A DNA stretch of 12,420 nucleotides from an uncultured Lachnospiraceae bacterium (lineage in GTDB: Bacteria > Bacillota > Clostridia > Lachnospirales > Lachnospiraceae): positions 1-12,420 of the forward strand of contig CAMWSA010000064.1 in assembly GCA_947176785.1 (NCBI GenBank). Direction: 5' to 3'. Made by a program: the position numbers and the translations under genes. How positions within the stretch are numbered: position 1 is the first letter of the stretch; each line of letters begins with the position of its first letter. Shown here piece after piece: positions 1 to 6,520 of the stretch. The notes under the pieces were generated by a model. It made no database searches. It was not told where the DNA came from and saw only the letters and a program-made list of their open reading frames with translations.

Positions 1-716
1 TCATATACATAGTGGCCGATATACCGCGGACACAAGTCGGGGGCATCCACCGTCACCGTGAAACCTTCCTTTTGCTTCTCCGTCTCCGTATAATCCAGGG
101 CGGGCATATGGAACTGTTTGTCCAGCACCGCCGCCACCTCCCGGGCAATGCCCACGATGCTCTGGCAGTCCGGCCTGTTGGCCGTGATGGAAATGTCAAA
201 AATCCAGTCGTCCAGTCCCAGGACGGGCTTTACGTCCGCCCCCGGTTCCATGTCCGCAGGCAGCGCCAACAGGCCGTTGTAGCCTGCGCCGGGGAACATA
301 TTCTCGCTCACGCCCAGTTCCACGCCGGAACACAGCATGCCCTCGGACTCATAGCCCCGCAGCTTCCCTTTCTTGATGGTCATGGTGCCCTCCACGGTCT
401 TGTGGTCCTTGGCCGTCATATACACGGTGGCACCCACCAGCGCCAGCGGGTACTTTCCTCCCGCCTGCACATTGTCCGCGCCGCAGCACACCTGGAAAGT
501 GCCATGGCTGCCGGCATTCACCCGGCACAAATGCAGATGGGTCTCCGGAATGGGGTCACAGGTCTCCACCAGCCCCGCCACCACATTGCTTATGGCCTCT
601 CCCACCTCACGCAGCTCCTCCACCTCGAAGCCGCAGGAAAAAAGCTTCTCCTCCAGTTCCTGAGGCGTCACGTCAATCTCCACATAATCCTTTAACCAAC
701 TCAAAGGTACTAGCAT
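1..716 (-). CDS. pheT: Phenylalanine--tRNA ligase beta subunit, N-terminal part (runs off the left edge)
   Basis: Cytoplasmic beta subunit of the alpha2beta2 phenylalanyl-tRNA synthetase, which charges tRNA-Phe. Only 238 codons are inside the window, from an ATG at 716 to the left edge; the frame is open throughout. The start is fixed by AGGAGG six bases upstream. The protein begins MLVPLSWLKDYV, the usual PheT opening. Residues about 40-155 are the EMAP-II-like tRNA-binding OB fold, with VCCGADNV near 77-83 and KLRGYESEGMLCS near 118-130 (family forms: VCGAPNV, KLRGVxSxGMxCS). Residues 174-194, with SITANRPDC and GIARE, are the conserved start of the next region leading into B3/B4. It is the second gene of the pheST operon and shares the T-box control upstream of pheS. 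The 333-bp gap to pheS is much longer than is usual for this operon. The identification is firm; the rest of a gene of about 800 codons lies outside the window. Confidence 0.96.
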   Translation of the reverse strand, partial: MLVPLSWLKDYVEIDVTPQELEEKLFSCGFEVEELREVGEAISNVVAGLVETCDPIPETHLHLCRVNAGSHGTFQVCCGADNVQAGGKYPLALVGATVYMTAKDHKTVEGTMTIKKGKLRGYESEGMLCSGVELGVSENMFPGAGYNGLLALPADMEPGADVKPVLGLDDWIFDISITANRPDCQSIVGIAREVAAVLDKQFHMPALDYTETEKQKEGFTVTVDAPDLCPRYIGHYVY

Positions 717-784
717 ATTATCCCTCCTGATTAAGCTTAGCATCCCCCCGCATGGGTCCTCTCCCTGACCGGTCCGGGGATATG

Positions 785-907
785 CCGTTTTCCATACTCA
801 CAAACGATTCATTTTCCTTCCTGCAGGGCACCTGTTTCCCGATTACACAGCATATGCCCCGCGGCATTTTCCGCCCGGGCAGCTGCCGCCAGCGGCACCC
901 TGGCCGC
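785..907. repeat. Diverged second copy of the pheS-pheT palindromic element (copy B)
   Basis: Read on the minus strand, this stretch matches one half of copy A in the same order. Both contain TAATCGGG, then a GTGC...TGC block, then GGAAGGAAAAT, then an AGTAT motif (CGCTCGTCAGTATA in copy A, CGTTTGTGAGTATG in copy B), then GAAAAACG or GAAAACG. The half upstream of TAATCGGG is only loosely similar (GGCATATGCTG against GCACATGCCG). Copy B lacks the 14-bp outer inverted repeat, but its core can still fold: GCGGGGCAT pairs with GTGCCCTGC when G-U pairs are allowed. I read it as an older, degraded tandem copy of the same element. The boundaries are approximate. Confidence 0.5.
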
Positions 908-928
908 CATACTCCGACACAGCGTTTT

Positions 929-1042
929 TCAATTATACTGACGAGCGGTTAGATTTTCCTTCCCGCACGGCGCACGACGCCCGATTATGCGGCATGTGCC
1001 GGGCAGGAATTGGAAAATCTCAGCGCTCGTCAGTATAGTGAA
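929..1042. repeat. Long imperfect palindrome between pheS and pheT (copy A)
   Basis: A nearly self-complementary block of about 114 bp begins a few bases after the pheS stop codon. The outer arms are a perfect 14-bp inverted repeat, TATACTGACGAGCG at 934-947 and its complement at 1024-1037. After a 3-nt mismatch there is another perfect 9-bp pairing, AGATTTTCC at 951-959 with 1012-1020. Weaker GC-rich pairing continues inward to a loop around 975-990. The layout of terminal inverted repeats with a folded core resembles a REP/MITE-type element. It lacks a T-tract, so it is not a typical terminator. It would be transcribed within the pheST mRNA and could act as a stabiliser or processing site; that is inference. 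Confidence 0.8.
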
Positions 1043-1049
1043 TGATGTA

Positions 1050-2084
1050 CTAGTTGTCATTAATCTGCTGTAATACCCGCAGATCGGACTCGAACAGCAG
1101 CTTGACATTGCCTATGCCATACTTCAGCATGGCGGTGCGGTCCAGGCCGATACCGAAAGCCAGCCCGCTGTACTGCTCCGAATCAATGCCGCAGTTTTCC
1201 AGAACCTTTTTATTCACAATACCCGCGCCCAGAAGTTCAATCCAGCCGGTACTCTTACACAGCTTACAGCCCTTGCCGCCGCAGGAAAAACAACTCACAT
1301 CCACCTCCACGGAAGGCTCCGTGAAGGGGAAATAGGAGGGACGCAGCCGGGTGGTAGTCTCCTCTCCGAATATTTTTTTCACGAAAAGCTCCAGCATGCC
1401 TTTCAGGTCGCAGAGGGTAATTTTCTTATCCACCACCAGCCCCTCCATCTGATGAAACATGGGGGAGTGGGTGGCATCGTCGTCCGAACGGAACACCTTG
1501 CCAGGTGCGGCTACGATCTTGATGGGCGGTTTTTTCTTCTCCATGGTATGGATCTGGGCCGCGCTGGTCTGAGTGGCCAGCAGAAGCTCCGGGGACAGAT
1601 AGAAAGTATCCTGCATATCCCTGGCCGGATGGTCCTTGGGGATGTTCAGCGCCTCAAAATTGTAATAGTCCTTCTCGATCTCCCGGGTCTGAGCCACCTC
1701 AAACCCCATGCCCACAAAGATATCCATAAGCTGGTTGCGGATCTGGGTAACGGGGTGCAGATTGCCCGTTTTCGCGCCCTGGGCAGGCATGGTCACATCA
1801 ATGCGTTCGGACTCATAGCGCCGCTGCAGTTCCCTCTCTTTCATCTTCTCGTCCAACTCCATGAACCGCTGCTGGGCCCACTCCTTCAACTCATTGACGC
1901 TCTTGCCGAAGCCGGCACGCTCCTCCGGCGCAATGCTCTTCATCTCCTTCATCAACTGGCCGATCTTGCCGGTCTTGGAATCCAGAAACTGCTTGCGCAG
2001 TTCAAATGCCTCCGCCCTGGAGTTCGCACGCTCTTTCATGCCGTCCAGGATCTCCTGCCTGATGCTTGCTAACCTGTCACTCAT
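1050..2084 (-). CDS. pheS: Phenylalanine--tRNA ligase alpha subunit
   Basis: Catalytic subunit of phenylalanyl-tRNA synthetase, 344 aa, the normal length for bacterial PheS. I place the start at the ATG at 2084 (MSDRLASI), eight bases after AGGAGG. An ATG two codons earlier (2090) is only two bases from the AGGAGG, and the longer upstream extension of the frame crosses the T-box leader. Residues 1-95 form the tRNA-binding coiled-coil arm. The class II catalytic core follows: DHPARDMQDTF at 151-161, motif 2 around FRSDDDATHSPMFHQ at 198-212, the EVDVS segment at 260-264, and motif 3 GIGLDRTAMLKYGI at 311-324. A CxxC-x4-CxxC cluster lies at 265-276 in the loop after EVDVS. Many Firmicutes and other PheS proteins have this knuckle and E. 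coli lacks it; metal binding is inferred. It is the first gene of the pheST operon. Confidence 0.98.
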   Translation of the reverse strand: MSDRLASIRQEILDGMKERANSRAEAFELRKQFLDSKTGKIGQLMKEMKSIAPEERAGFGKSVNELKEWAQQRFMELDEKMKERELQRRYESERIDVTMPAQGAKTGNLHPVTQIRNQLMDIFVGMGFEVAQTREIEKDYYNFEALNIPKDHPARDMQDTFYLSPELLLATQTSAAQIHTMEKKKPPIKIVAAPGKVFRSDDDATHSPMFHQMEGLVVDKKITLCDLKGMLELFVKKIFGEETTTRLRPSYFPFTEPSVEVDVSCFSCGGKGCKLCKSTGWIELLGAGIVNKKVLENCGIDSEQYSGLAFGIGLDRTAMLKYGIGNVKLLFESDLRVLQQINDN

Positions 2085-2227
2085 TTTCATGTCCTCCTGA
2101 TTATAGTTCCGCATATCCCCTCCGGGCACACAAGGCGGTGTTCCTGATCGGGCTGCTTTGCGGCGTCCCGACATGGAACAGTGTCCTCTCCGGAAACACG
2201 CTGTTTTTGAGTTTCGCATAGCCTGTG

Positions 2228-2510
2228 CATATAAAAAGGCCCATGCACAGTCTCCTGCACATGGGACGAAATCTGCTCTCCGCGGTACCACCCATATTCC
2301 CCATCCGGCACGGACGGGACTCTCCGATGCGTCTAACGCACGCTTACGGCCAAAGCTACTGACTGCCGCACTACGGCAGGCTTCACCCCGGCAGCTCCGG
2401 TGGGAAATTCACGCAGCCATCTGAACGCAGGGAAGCTTTCAGCCGGTGGCTCCCCCTCTCTGTGCGAAAATGACGCCCTACTATGCACCTTCATCGCCTT
2501 TCAATCACTT
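2228..2510 (-). promoter_or_regulatory. T-box leader (tRNA-Phe sensing, UUC specifier) controlling pheST
   Basis: The leader senses uncharged tRNA-Phe and lets transcription enter pheST when phenylalanyl-tRNA is scarce. The conserved T-box sequence GGGTGGTACCGCG, on the minus strand, is at 2281-2293. Stem I is upstream, with the distal-loop region GAGAGGGGGAGCC and GGCTGAAAGC (about 2430-2456). The specifier loop is GAATTTCCCACCGGAGCTGC, where TTC (Phe) at 2404-2406 sits in the usual position before the conserved GGAGCTG-like strand. The antiterminator would use the T-box bulge and the GTCCC that also forms the 5' arm of the terminator. The boundaries are approximate. The tRNA assignment follows from both the UUC codon and the downstream gene. 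Confidence 0.93.
2233..2265 (-). terminator. Intrinsic terminator of the pheS T-box leader
   Basis: On the minus strand, CCCATGTGCAG (2255-2265) pairs with CTGTGCATGGG (2240-2250), with two G-U pairs, around a GAGA loop. GCC and TTTTT (2233-2237) follow. It is mutually exclusive with the T-box antiterminator. It sits about 150 nt upstream of the pheS start; the stretch 2091-2232 between it and the gene holds nothing else I can recognise. Confidence 0.92.
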
Positions 2511-2519
2511 ACTGTGATT

Positions 2520-2548
2520 ATTTTAGTGGCTTTCCCTTAAAATGTCAA
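2520..2548 (-). promoter_or_regulatory. Sigma-A-type promoter of the pheST operon
   Basis: The minus strand shows TTGACA (2543-2548), a 17-bp spacer and TAAAAT (2520-2525), close to consensus. Transcription would begin near 2513, a few bases upstream of T-box stem I. The promoter lies between the 3' end of the Uma2-family gene (2580) and the leader. Confidence 0.88.
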
Positions 2549-2579
2549 GCTGTTTTTTGTCTGCCTCATTCAGGCTCAT

Positions 2580-3077
2580 TCATCGTTCAAAATCAAAGAG
2601 ATCATCAAAATCCATCTGGATATGAGGAAATGAAATTATATGAAGCTCCTCCTTATTCTTTTCAGATATAATGCCATAGAGTTCATATTTCTGTCCGGTA
2701 TCGTCCAGCATGAAGATCTCCACCCTGCGCTGCCGCCAGTCCACAAGCCAATACTCCTGAACCCCTATCAGTTCATAAAGGCGGAACTTTTCCCCTCTGT
2801 CCATCTCCTCTGTGGACTGTGACAACACCTCCGCCACAAAGCGGGGAACATCCGTATATGCCAGCTTTTTTCGAGATCTGTTACCGCATAAAATGGAGAG
2901 ATCCGGCTCCCTGTACTGCTGCTGTCCATCCTTGACATCCTCCGGCCACATGTACTTTGCCTCACGCATAGCCATACATAAGCTTGCCTTCAGGCTCCTT
3001 CTTACCATCGCTATAAAATTGTCCATCACATCCCTGTGCTCGGGGTACATGTTACCCATGTCCTTCTCTGTCAGCAT
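2580..3077 (-). CDS. Uma2-family protein (PD-(D/E)XK nuclease fold, DUF820)
   Basis: A 165-aa soluble protein with the Uma2/DUF820 signature: REPDLSIL at 56-63, VAEVLSQST at 81-89, DRGEKFRLYELIGVQEYWLVD at about 93-113. Those blocks match the family core, in which the Asp of EPD (59) and the Glu of VAEV (83) are the likely nuclease-site acids of a PD-(D/E)XK fold. It starts at an ATG (3077) six bases after AGGAGG. The N-terminal 50 residues are basic and methionine-rich and less typical. It follows the YihY-type gene by 49 bp with no terminator visible between, so it may be its cotranscribed downstream partner. Uma2 proteins are very common in cyanobacteria and scattered in Firmicutes; their substrate and biological role are not established. 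The family call is strong, and I assign no specific function. Confidence 0.88.
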   Translation of the reverse strand: MLTEKDMGNMYPEHRDVMDNFIAMVRRSLKASLCMAMREAKYMWPEDVKDGQQQYREPDLSILCGNRSRKKLAYTDVPRFVAEVLSQSTEEMDRGEKFRLYELIGVQEYWLVDWRQRRVEIFMLDDTGQKYELYGIISEKNKEELHIISFPHIQMDFDDLFDFER

Positions 3078-3126
3078 CTAAAACCTCCTGTCACGGATAT
3101 ACCAAAGTCAAAACATCTCTTACACT

Positions 3127-3987
3127 TTACTCCTCCAGGCTCTCCAGCTGACGTCCCCTGCGGTCCAGCAGCACCTTGTTCACGGGATTGAAGAAGCAGT
3201 TCAGGTAAGCCCCTATCAAAATGATATACATGCAGAAATACATCCAGATCATGGCGATAATGATCAGGGACAGGCTGCCGTAAATGCTGAAGGAGTTGCT
3301 GTAATTCAGATAAACAGAAAATCCCCAGGAAAAAATACTCCACACCACCGCCGTAAAGCTGGCTCCCGGAATCTGTTCCCTGAAGCGCAGTTTTTTGCTG
3401 GGCACATAGGCATACACTGCCGCAAACAGCAATGTCAGCACCACCCAGGAAAAGATAAAGCGCAGATTCACAATCAGGGAAAACAGCAGCTTCAGCTGGG
3501 GGATTCTCGCCAGTACCACATCCACCAGCTTACTGCCCAGCACCATAATCACCAGGGAGATCACTGTGGCTATCAGCATCACCACCGTGTAGAACGCCGC
3601 AATAAATCGCACCACAAAATAATTCCGGCGTTCCTGCACATCATTGACGGCGTTCAGTCCGCTCATCAGGGCCATCAAACCCTTGGCGGCGGTCCAGATC
3701 ATGACCAGCGCCGCCAGAGGCAGGATGGTGGATGCCCTCTGGTACACATCCCGAATCAGCTGCGTAACCATGGGATCAATCTGATCCGGCGTCACCTCTG
3801 TGATCGCCCGGGTCAGGTTTTCCTCCGTCAGCGGCGTGTAGGGAATCATGGTACAGATCACCATCAACATGGGCACCAGGGACAGGAAAATAAAGAACGC
3901 TGTGCTGGCGGCATAGGCGCTGATATTTTTTTCGCTCATCTTATTGTTAAAATGTATACCAATCTTAATCAGCTTCCGTAACATCAT
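3127..3987 (-). CDS. YihY/BrkB-family integral membrane protein
   Basis: A predicted polytopic inner-membrane protein of about 285 aa. Hydrophobic segments at roughly 28-50, 88-110, 128-152, 168-195, 208-228 and 240-265 fit the six-helix YihY/virulence factor BrkB family. The conserved C-terminal part is also recognisable: NSFSIYGSLSLIIIAMIWMY at 231-250 followed by ILIGAYLN. The tail after about 268 is charged and probably cytoplasmic. Two adjacent ATGs at 3987 and 3984 follow AAGGAG; the second has the better spacing of 7 nt. The start lies inside the 3' end of the upstream SpoIID-domain gene (23-bp overlap), which suggests translational coupling. The name ribonuclease BN was once given to this family and is wrong. 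The molecular role is unknown; an envelope or transport role is inferred from the topology. Confidence 0.9.
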   Translation of the reverse strand: MMLRKLIKIGIHFNNKMSEKNISAYAASTAFFIFLSLVPMLMVICTMIPYTPLTEENLTRAITEVTPDQIDPMVTQLIRDVYQRASTILPLAALVMIWTAAKGLMALMSGLNAVNDVQERRNYFVVRFIAAFYTVVMLIATVISLVIMVLGSKLVDVVLARIPQLKLLFSLIVNLRFIFSWVVLTLLFAAVYAYVPSKKLRFREQIPGASFTAVVWSIFSWGFSVYLNYSNSFSIYGSLSLIIIAMIWMYFCMYIILIGAYLNCFFNPVNKVLLDRRGRQLESLEE

Positions 3988-6049
3988 AGATCTCCTTCAC
4001 GCTACAGCCCTCATAGAAAAACCGCAGGATATCCCCGGCTCCATACCCTTCCGCCGCCATGGAGCGGGCACCGTTCTGGCTCATACCCACGCCGTGGCCG
4101 AAGCCGCCTCCGGTCAGATTATATCCTACCACAGCTTCTCCCTCCCTGGCAATCTCTATCGTAAAAAATGCGCTGGGCAGCAGGGTACCCATGGCTACCT
4201 GACTGCCGTCCTGACGCCGCACGCTGGTCTCGCCGTCACACAGTACATATCGGATGTTATGCTCGGAAATCACTTTATATGTATCTCTGTCCGTCTCTAT
4301 CAGCAGTTCGTCCGCCACACCTCCGGCTCCTCGGGTAAGGATGGCCAGATTGCGGATCTCCCGGAATGCTTCGACGGGGCTGCTGATATAGTCTTCCCCG
4401 TTCCGGGTGAGTACCAGCTTGTCGTTTACCTCATAGCGGTTCTGCAGCTGCTGCAAAACCTTGCCCGGGTCCAGCTTCTTTACCGTATAAGTCCAGCGAT
4501 ACCACCCCTCTCCGGCCTCGAAGTCCCCCGGGTCGGTACTGCGGATAGCCGCCGCAAAAACCTCCTCCCGGGTCAGATCCTCCGCCCCTGCCATGCCCGC
4601 GGAGGCTTCCACCTCTCCCGCCAGTACCCGGCCCATCGCCTCCCGGCTCAGATGCCTGGGGACGATATAGTCATAGCTGTCCGCACTGCTGGTCTTCCAC
4701 ACATGGGCGTCACTGCCATAGCCCCAGGAGGTGGAATAATAATAAGTCTCCGCCAGAGTTACACCGTCCTCCCGCAAAAGCAGCTGCCCGTAAGTGGCCT
4801 TTACTGCGGCGGTGGCGGCTTCCTGCTCCAGGATATTATTGTACACCTGGTAAGAAGAACTGTCGTCCACATGTGCCCCCAATGCCTCGTACCCCGCGCG
4901 CTGCATATGGGTGTATGCATAGGTCCGGGCACAGATGGCCTGGGCCATCAGCGCCTCCCGGGGATAGGAGGGCGGCATCTCACTGGGCACCACACTGTAC
5001 AGGTATTCCTCCAGAGGCAGTTCATTGACCAGCACGATCCCCTCCTCTGTCCACAGCAGTTCCAAACTGCCCCGGTAAGCCGGTATGCCCTGGCTGCGGT
5101 GAATGCTCTGCAAAATGATCTTGCCGGTCCTGGCCGTGGGCGTCACCACCAGCCTGGCCCCCTGCGGGGCTGTCAGCTCCATGCCCTCCTCTGCCCCCGC
5201 GTCGCCGGCAAGTCCGGTGATATCGCCCCAATCGGTGTCGGGAAATAAAATTTCCAGATTCTCCCCGGCAGAGCGGCTGATGGCAATCTCCCGGGAACCG
5301 TCATTTGCCAGCATCTGCACGATATAGTCCGTATCGCAGGTCAGTTCCACCCGTTCATGGTAAATCCCCTGGTAATCGCTGTTTTTTAAAAGCACCCGGA
5401 TGGTCTCCATGGCCTCCTCCCGGGCCAGCAGTATGGCGCAGATCCGCCCCTCCTCCAGGCAGAAATCCGCAAAATCATAACCTATGCACAGATCCCGGTA
5501 GGTGGCCGGCGTCAATTCCCGATACAGCCGGTATCCCTGTACGTCCTCGGTGAAATCCAATCTGCCCCGGCCCTCCAGCCATACGCCGTCCTGGTCCGCC
5601 GCCAGCACTTTGCCGCTGACTTTTTGAGGCTTGACGCTGACCTCTGTAACCAGGCCGTCCGTCAGTTCCAGGTCCGCCACCTGTTCCCGAAGCCCTGCAA
5701 GCCCGGCGTCAGGTGCCTGAGACGGCACTGCCTCTTCTGTTTCGTCATCGCCCGTCAAAGACGCCACCTGCAATAACCGCTCTTCCCCCTCTATGTAACA
5801 CAGAAGCCCTTCCCCGCCGGCCTCCATGATCCACACATTGCGCAGCCGCTCCACCACCGGTATGTGCGGCTCTTCCTCCTCGCTGTCCGGCGGCTTCGGC
5901 TCTTCCTCCTCCGCCCCATCTCCTGCGTACAAAAGGCCCGCCACAAGCAGCAGAAGCAGCAGAAAAATCCCCAGCAGACATATAAATGCCTTCAGCTGCA
6001 TCCGCTCTGAACGGTTCAACTCCTTCCAGATATCCGGCAATCCCTTCAC
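3965..6049 (-). CDS. SpoIID/LytB-domain protein with large N-terminal extension
   Basis: A 694-aa membrane-anchored protein related to SpoIID, the septal peptidoglycan lytic transglycosylase needed for engulfment, and to the LytB amidase enhancer. A short basic cytoplasmic end is followed by one transmembrane helix at about 21-41 and a Glu-rich stretch at 45-60, so most of the protein is extracytoplasmic. The SpoIID domain begins near 322: NELPLEEYLYSVVPSEMPPS at 341-360, whose PSEM Glu (about 356) matches the catalytic Glu of SpoIID; then AQAICARTYAY (about 368-378), the ETYYYSTSWG block near 433-442 and GGGFGHGVGMSQNGA near 647-660. Classical SpoIID is about 340 aa, so residues 45-320 are an unassigned extension. 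The start is GTG at 6049, because an upstream ATG frame stops at once; only a weak GGGGAA site precedes it. It may be a vegetative paralogue rather than true SpoIID. Confidence 0.9.
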   Translation of the reverse strand: MKGLPDIWKELNRSERMQLKAFICLLGIFLLLLLLVAGLLYAGDGAEEEEPKPPDSEEEEPHIPVVERLRNVWIMEAGGEGLLCYIEGEERLLQVASLTGDDETEEAVPSQAPDAGLAGLREQVADLELTDGLVTEVSVKPQKVSGKVLAADQDGVWLEGRGRLDFTEDVQGYRLYRELTPATYRDLCIGYDFADFCLEEGRICAILLAREEAMETIRVLLKNSDYQGIYHERVELTCDTDYIVQMLANDGSREIAISRSAGENLEILFPDTDWGDITGLAGDAGAEEGMELTAPQGARLVVTPTARTGKIILQSIHRSQGIPAYRGSLELLWTEEGIVLVNELPLEEYLYSVVPSEMPPSYPREALMAQAICARTYAYTHMQRAGYEALGAHVDDSSSYQVYNNILEQEAATAAVKATYGQLLLREDGVTLAETYYYSTSWGYGSDAHVWKTSSADSYDYIVPRHLSREAMGRVLAGEVEASAGMAGAEDLTREEVFAAAIRSTDPGDFEAGEGWYRWTYTVKKLDPGKVLQQLQNRYEVNDKLVLTRNGEDYISSPVEAFREIRNLAILTRGAGGVADELLIETDRDTYKVISEHNIRYVLCDGETSVRRQDGSQVAMGTLLPSAFFTIEIAREGEAVVGYNLTGGGFGHGVGMSQNGARSMAAEGYGAGDILRFFYEGCSVKEIYDVTEAD

Positions 6050-6090
6050 TGACCAGCTTCCCCCATACTACAAGTCTTTTTTTACATATA

Positions 6091-6117
6091 TAAAGAGCAG
6101 CCCTAAGGACTGCCCTT
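6091..6117 (-). terminator. Terminator at the 3' end of the 6S-like RNA
   Basis: On the minus strand GGGCAGTCC pairs with GGGCTGCTC (nine pairs, two of them G-U) around a TTA loop and is followed by TTTATATATGT. On the plus strand the same hairpin is followed by TTTT, so it could work in both directions. It separates the RNA gene from the SpoIID-domain gene. No other promoter is evident in the 41 bp between them, so leaky readthrough may supply that gene. Confidence 0.8.
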
Positions 6118-6314
6118 TTCCTTCGTAGTACCCCGAAATGCCGGCTCTTGCCTTTTGACTCCTAGCAGCGCTAGGTGGGCAACCGCAACCAAGCTTTTGC
6201 CTTCCCCTGCAATCCTCATATGAGTGGAGGCTTGACAGCCACTTGGCGATATAGGAATCCCTTTTAAAGTAAACGTAGGTTCAAAAACAACAAGAGTTAT
6301 CGAACATTCCAGGT
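6095..6314 (-). ncRNA. ssrS: 6S RNA (RNA polymerase-binding regulatory RNA), probable
   Basis: A transcript of about 200-220 nt set between a strong promoter and an intrinsic terminator, with no good reading frame. It folds as one long interrupted hairpin. The closing stems are GGAATG (6305-6310) with CATTTC (6135-6140), CTCTTG (6291-6296) with CAAGAG (6145-6150), and TTTTTGA (6281-6287) with TCAAAAG (6152-6158). Next comes a large asymmetric bubble, then the apical arm through CCAAG (6242-6246) and CTTGG (6189-6193). The 3' side of the bubble carries a small perfect hairpin, CCTAGC/GCTAGG (6161-6175), a known feature of many 6S RNAs. 6S RNA mimics an open promoter and binds sigma-A RNA polymerase in stationary phase. 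The call rests on size, fold and isolated promoter; I could not compare it with a covariance model. Confidence 0.72.
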
Positions 6315-6320
6315 AACCTT

Positions 6321-6349
6321 ATTATATCCAATGCAGCGCCTTTTGGCAA
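6321..6349 (-). promoter_or_regulatory. Promoter of the 6S-like RNA
   Basis: TTGCCA (6344-6349), a 17-bp spacer and a perfect TATAAT (6321-6326) on the minus strand, preceded by an AT-rich tract. The predicted start is A at about 6314. Confidence 0.87.
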
Positions 6350-6458
6350 CAGAAATTTTTGCCATAACGCAAAATTTTGACAAACAGGGCCGACCGCCCC
6401 ATTTTTGCCGGAAGAATTGCCGAATTGTATGGAGACCTGCCACGCTCGGCACACATTC

Positions 6459-6494
6459 AGAGGAGCCAGCCCCGGGGGGCTGGCTCCTCTTTTA
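6459..6494 (+). terminator. Perfect GC-rich hairpin downstream of pckA, with its T-tract on the plus strand
   Basis: A perfect 15-bp inverted repeat (AGAGGAGCCAGCCCC at 6459-6473 with its complement at 6476-6490) lies 30 bp past the pckA stop. The plus strand continues TTTTATTGTT, giving a proper intrinsic terminator for plus-strand transcripts. On the minus strand the hairpin is followed by TGAATGTG, with no U-tract. It may still end or protect the pckA mRNA, but its polarity favours stopping transcription that would run antisense into pckA. Confidence 0.75.
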
Positions 6495-6520
6495 TTGTTC
6501 TGCTTTGTATAGATCCTGTT

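Noticed and set aside
12..695. 227-codon plus-strand frame at the left edge
   Set aside because: It is the complement of pheT, whose conserved motifs read cleanly on the minus strand.
929..1042. The pheS-proximal palindrome as a transcription terminator of pheS
   Set aside because: No T-tract follows it on the minus strand, and pheT downstream has no promoter that I can see, so termination here would silence an essential gene.
1255..1290. Cys cluster in PheS as a possible sign of an inserted domain
   Set aside because: The CxxC-x4-CxxC loop occurs in many Firmicutes PheS proteins at this place and is ordinary for the family.
3944..5248. 434-codon plus-strand frame opposite the SpoIID-domain gene
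   Set aside because: Low-complexity antisense shadow with no ribosome binding site and no recognisable domain.
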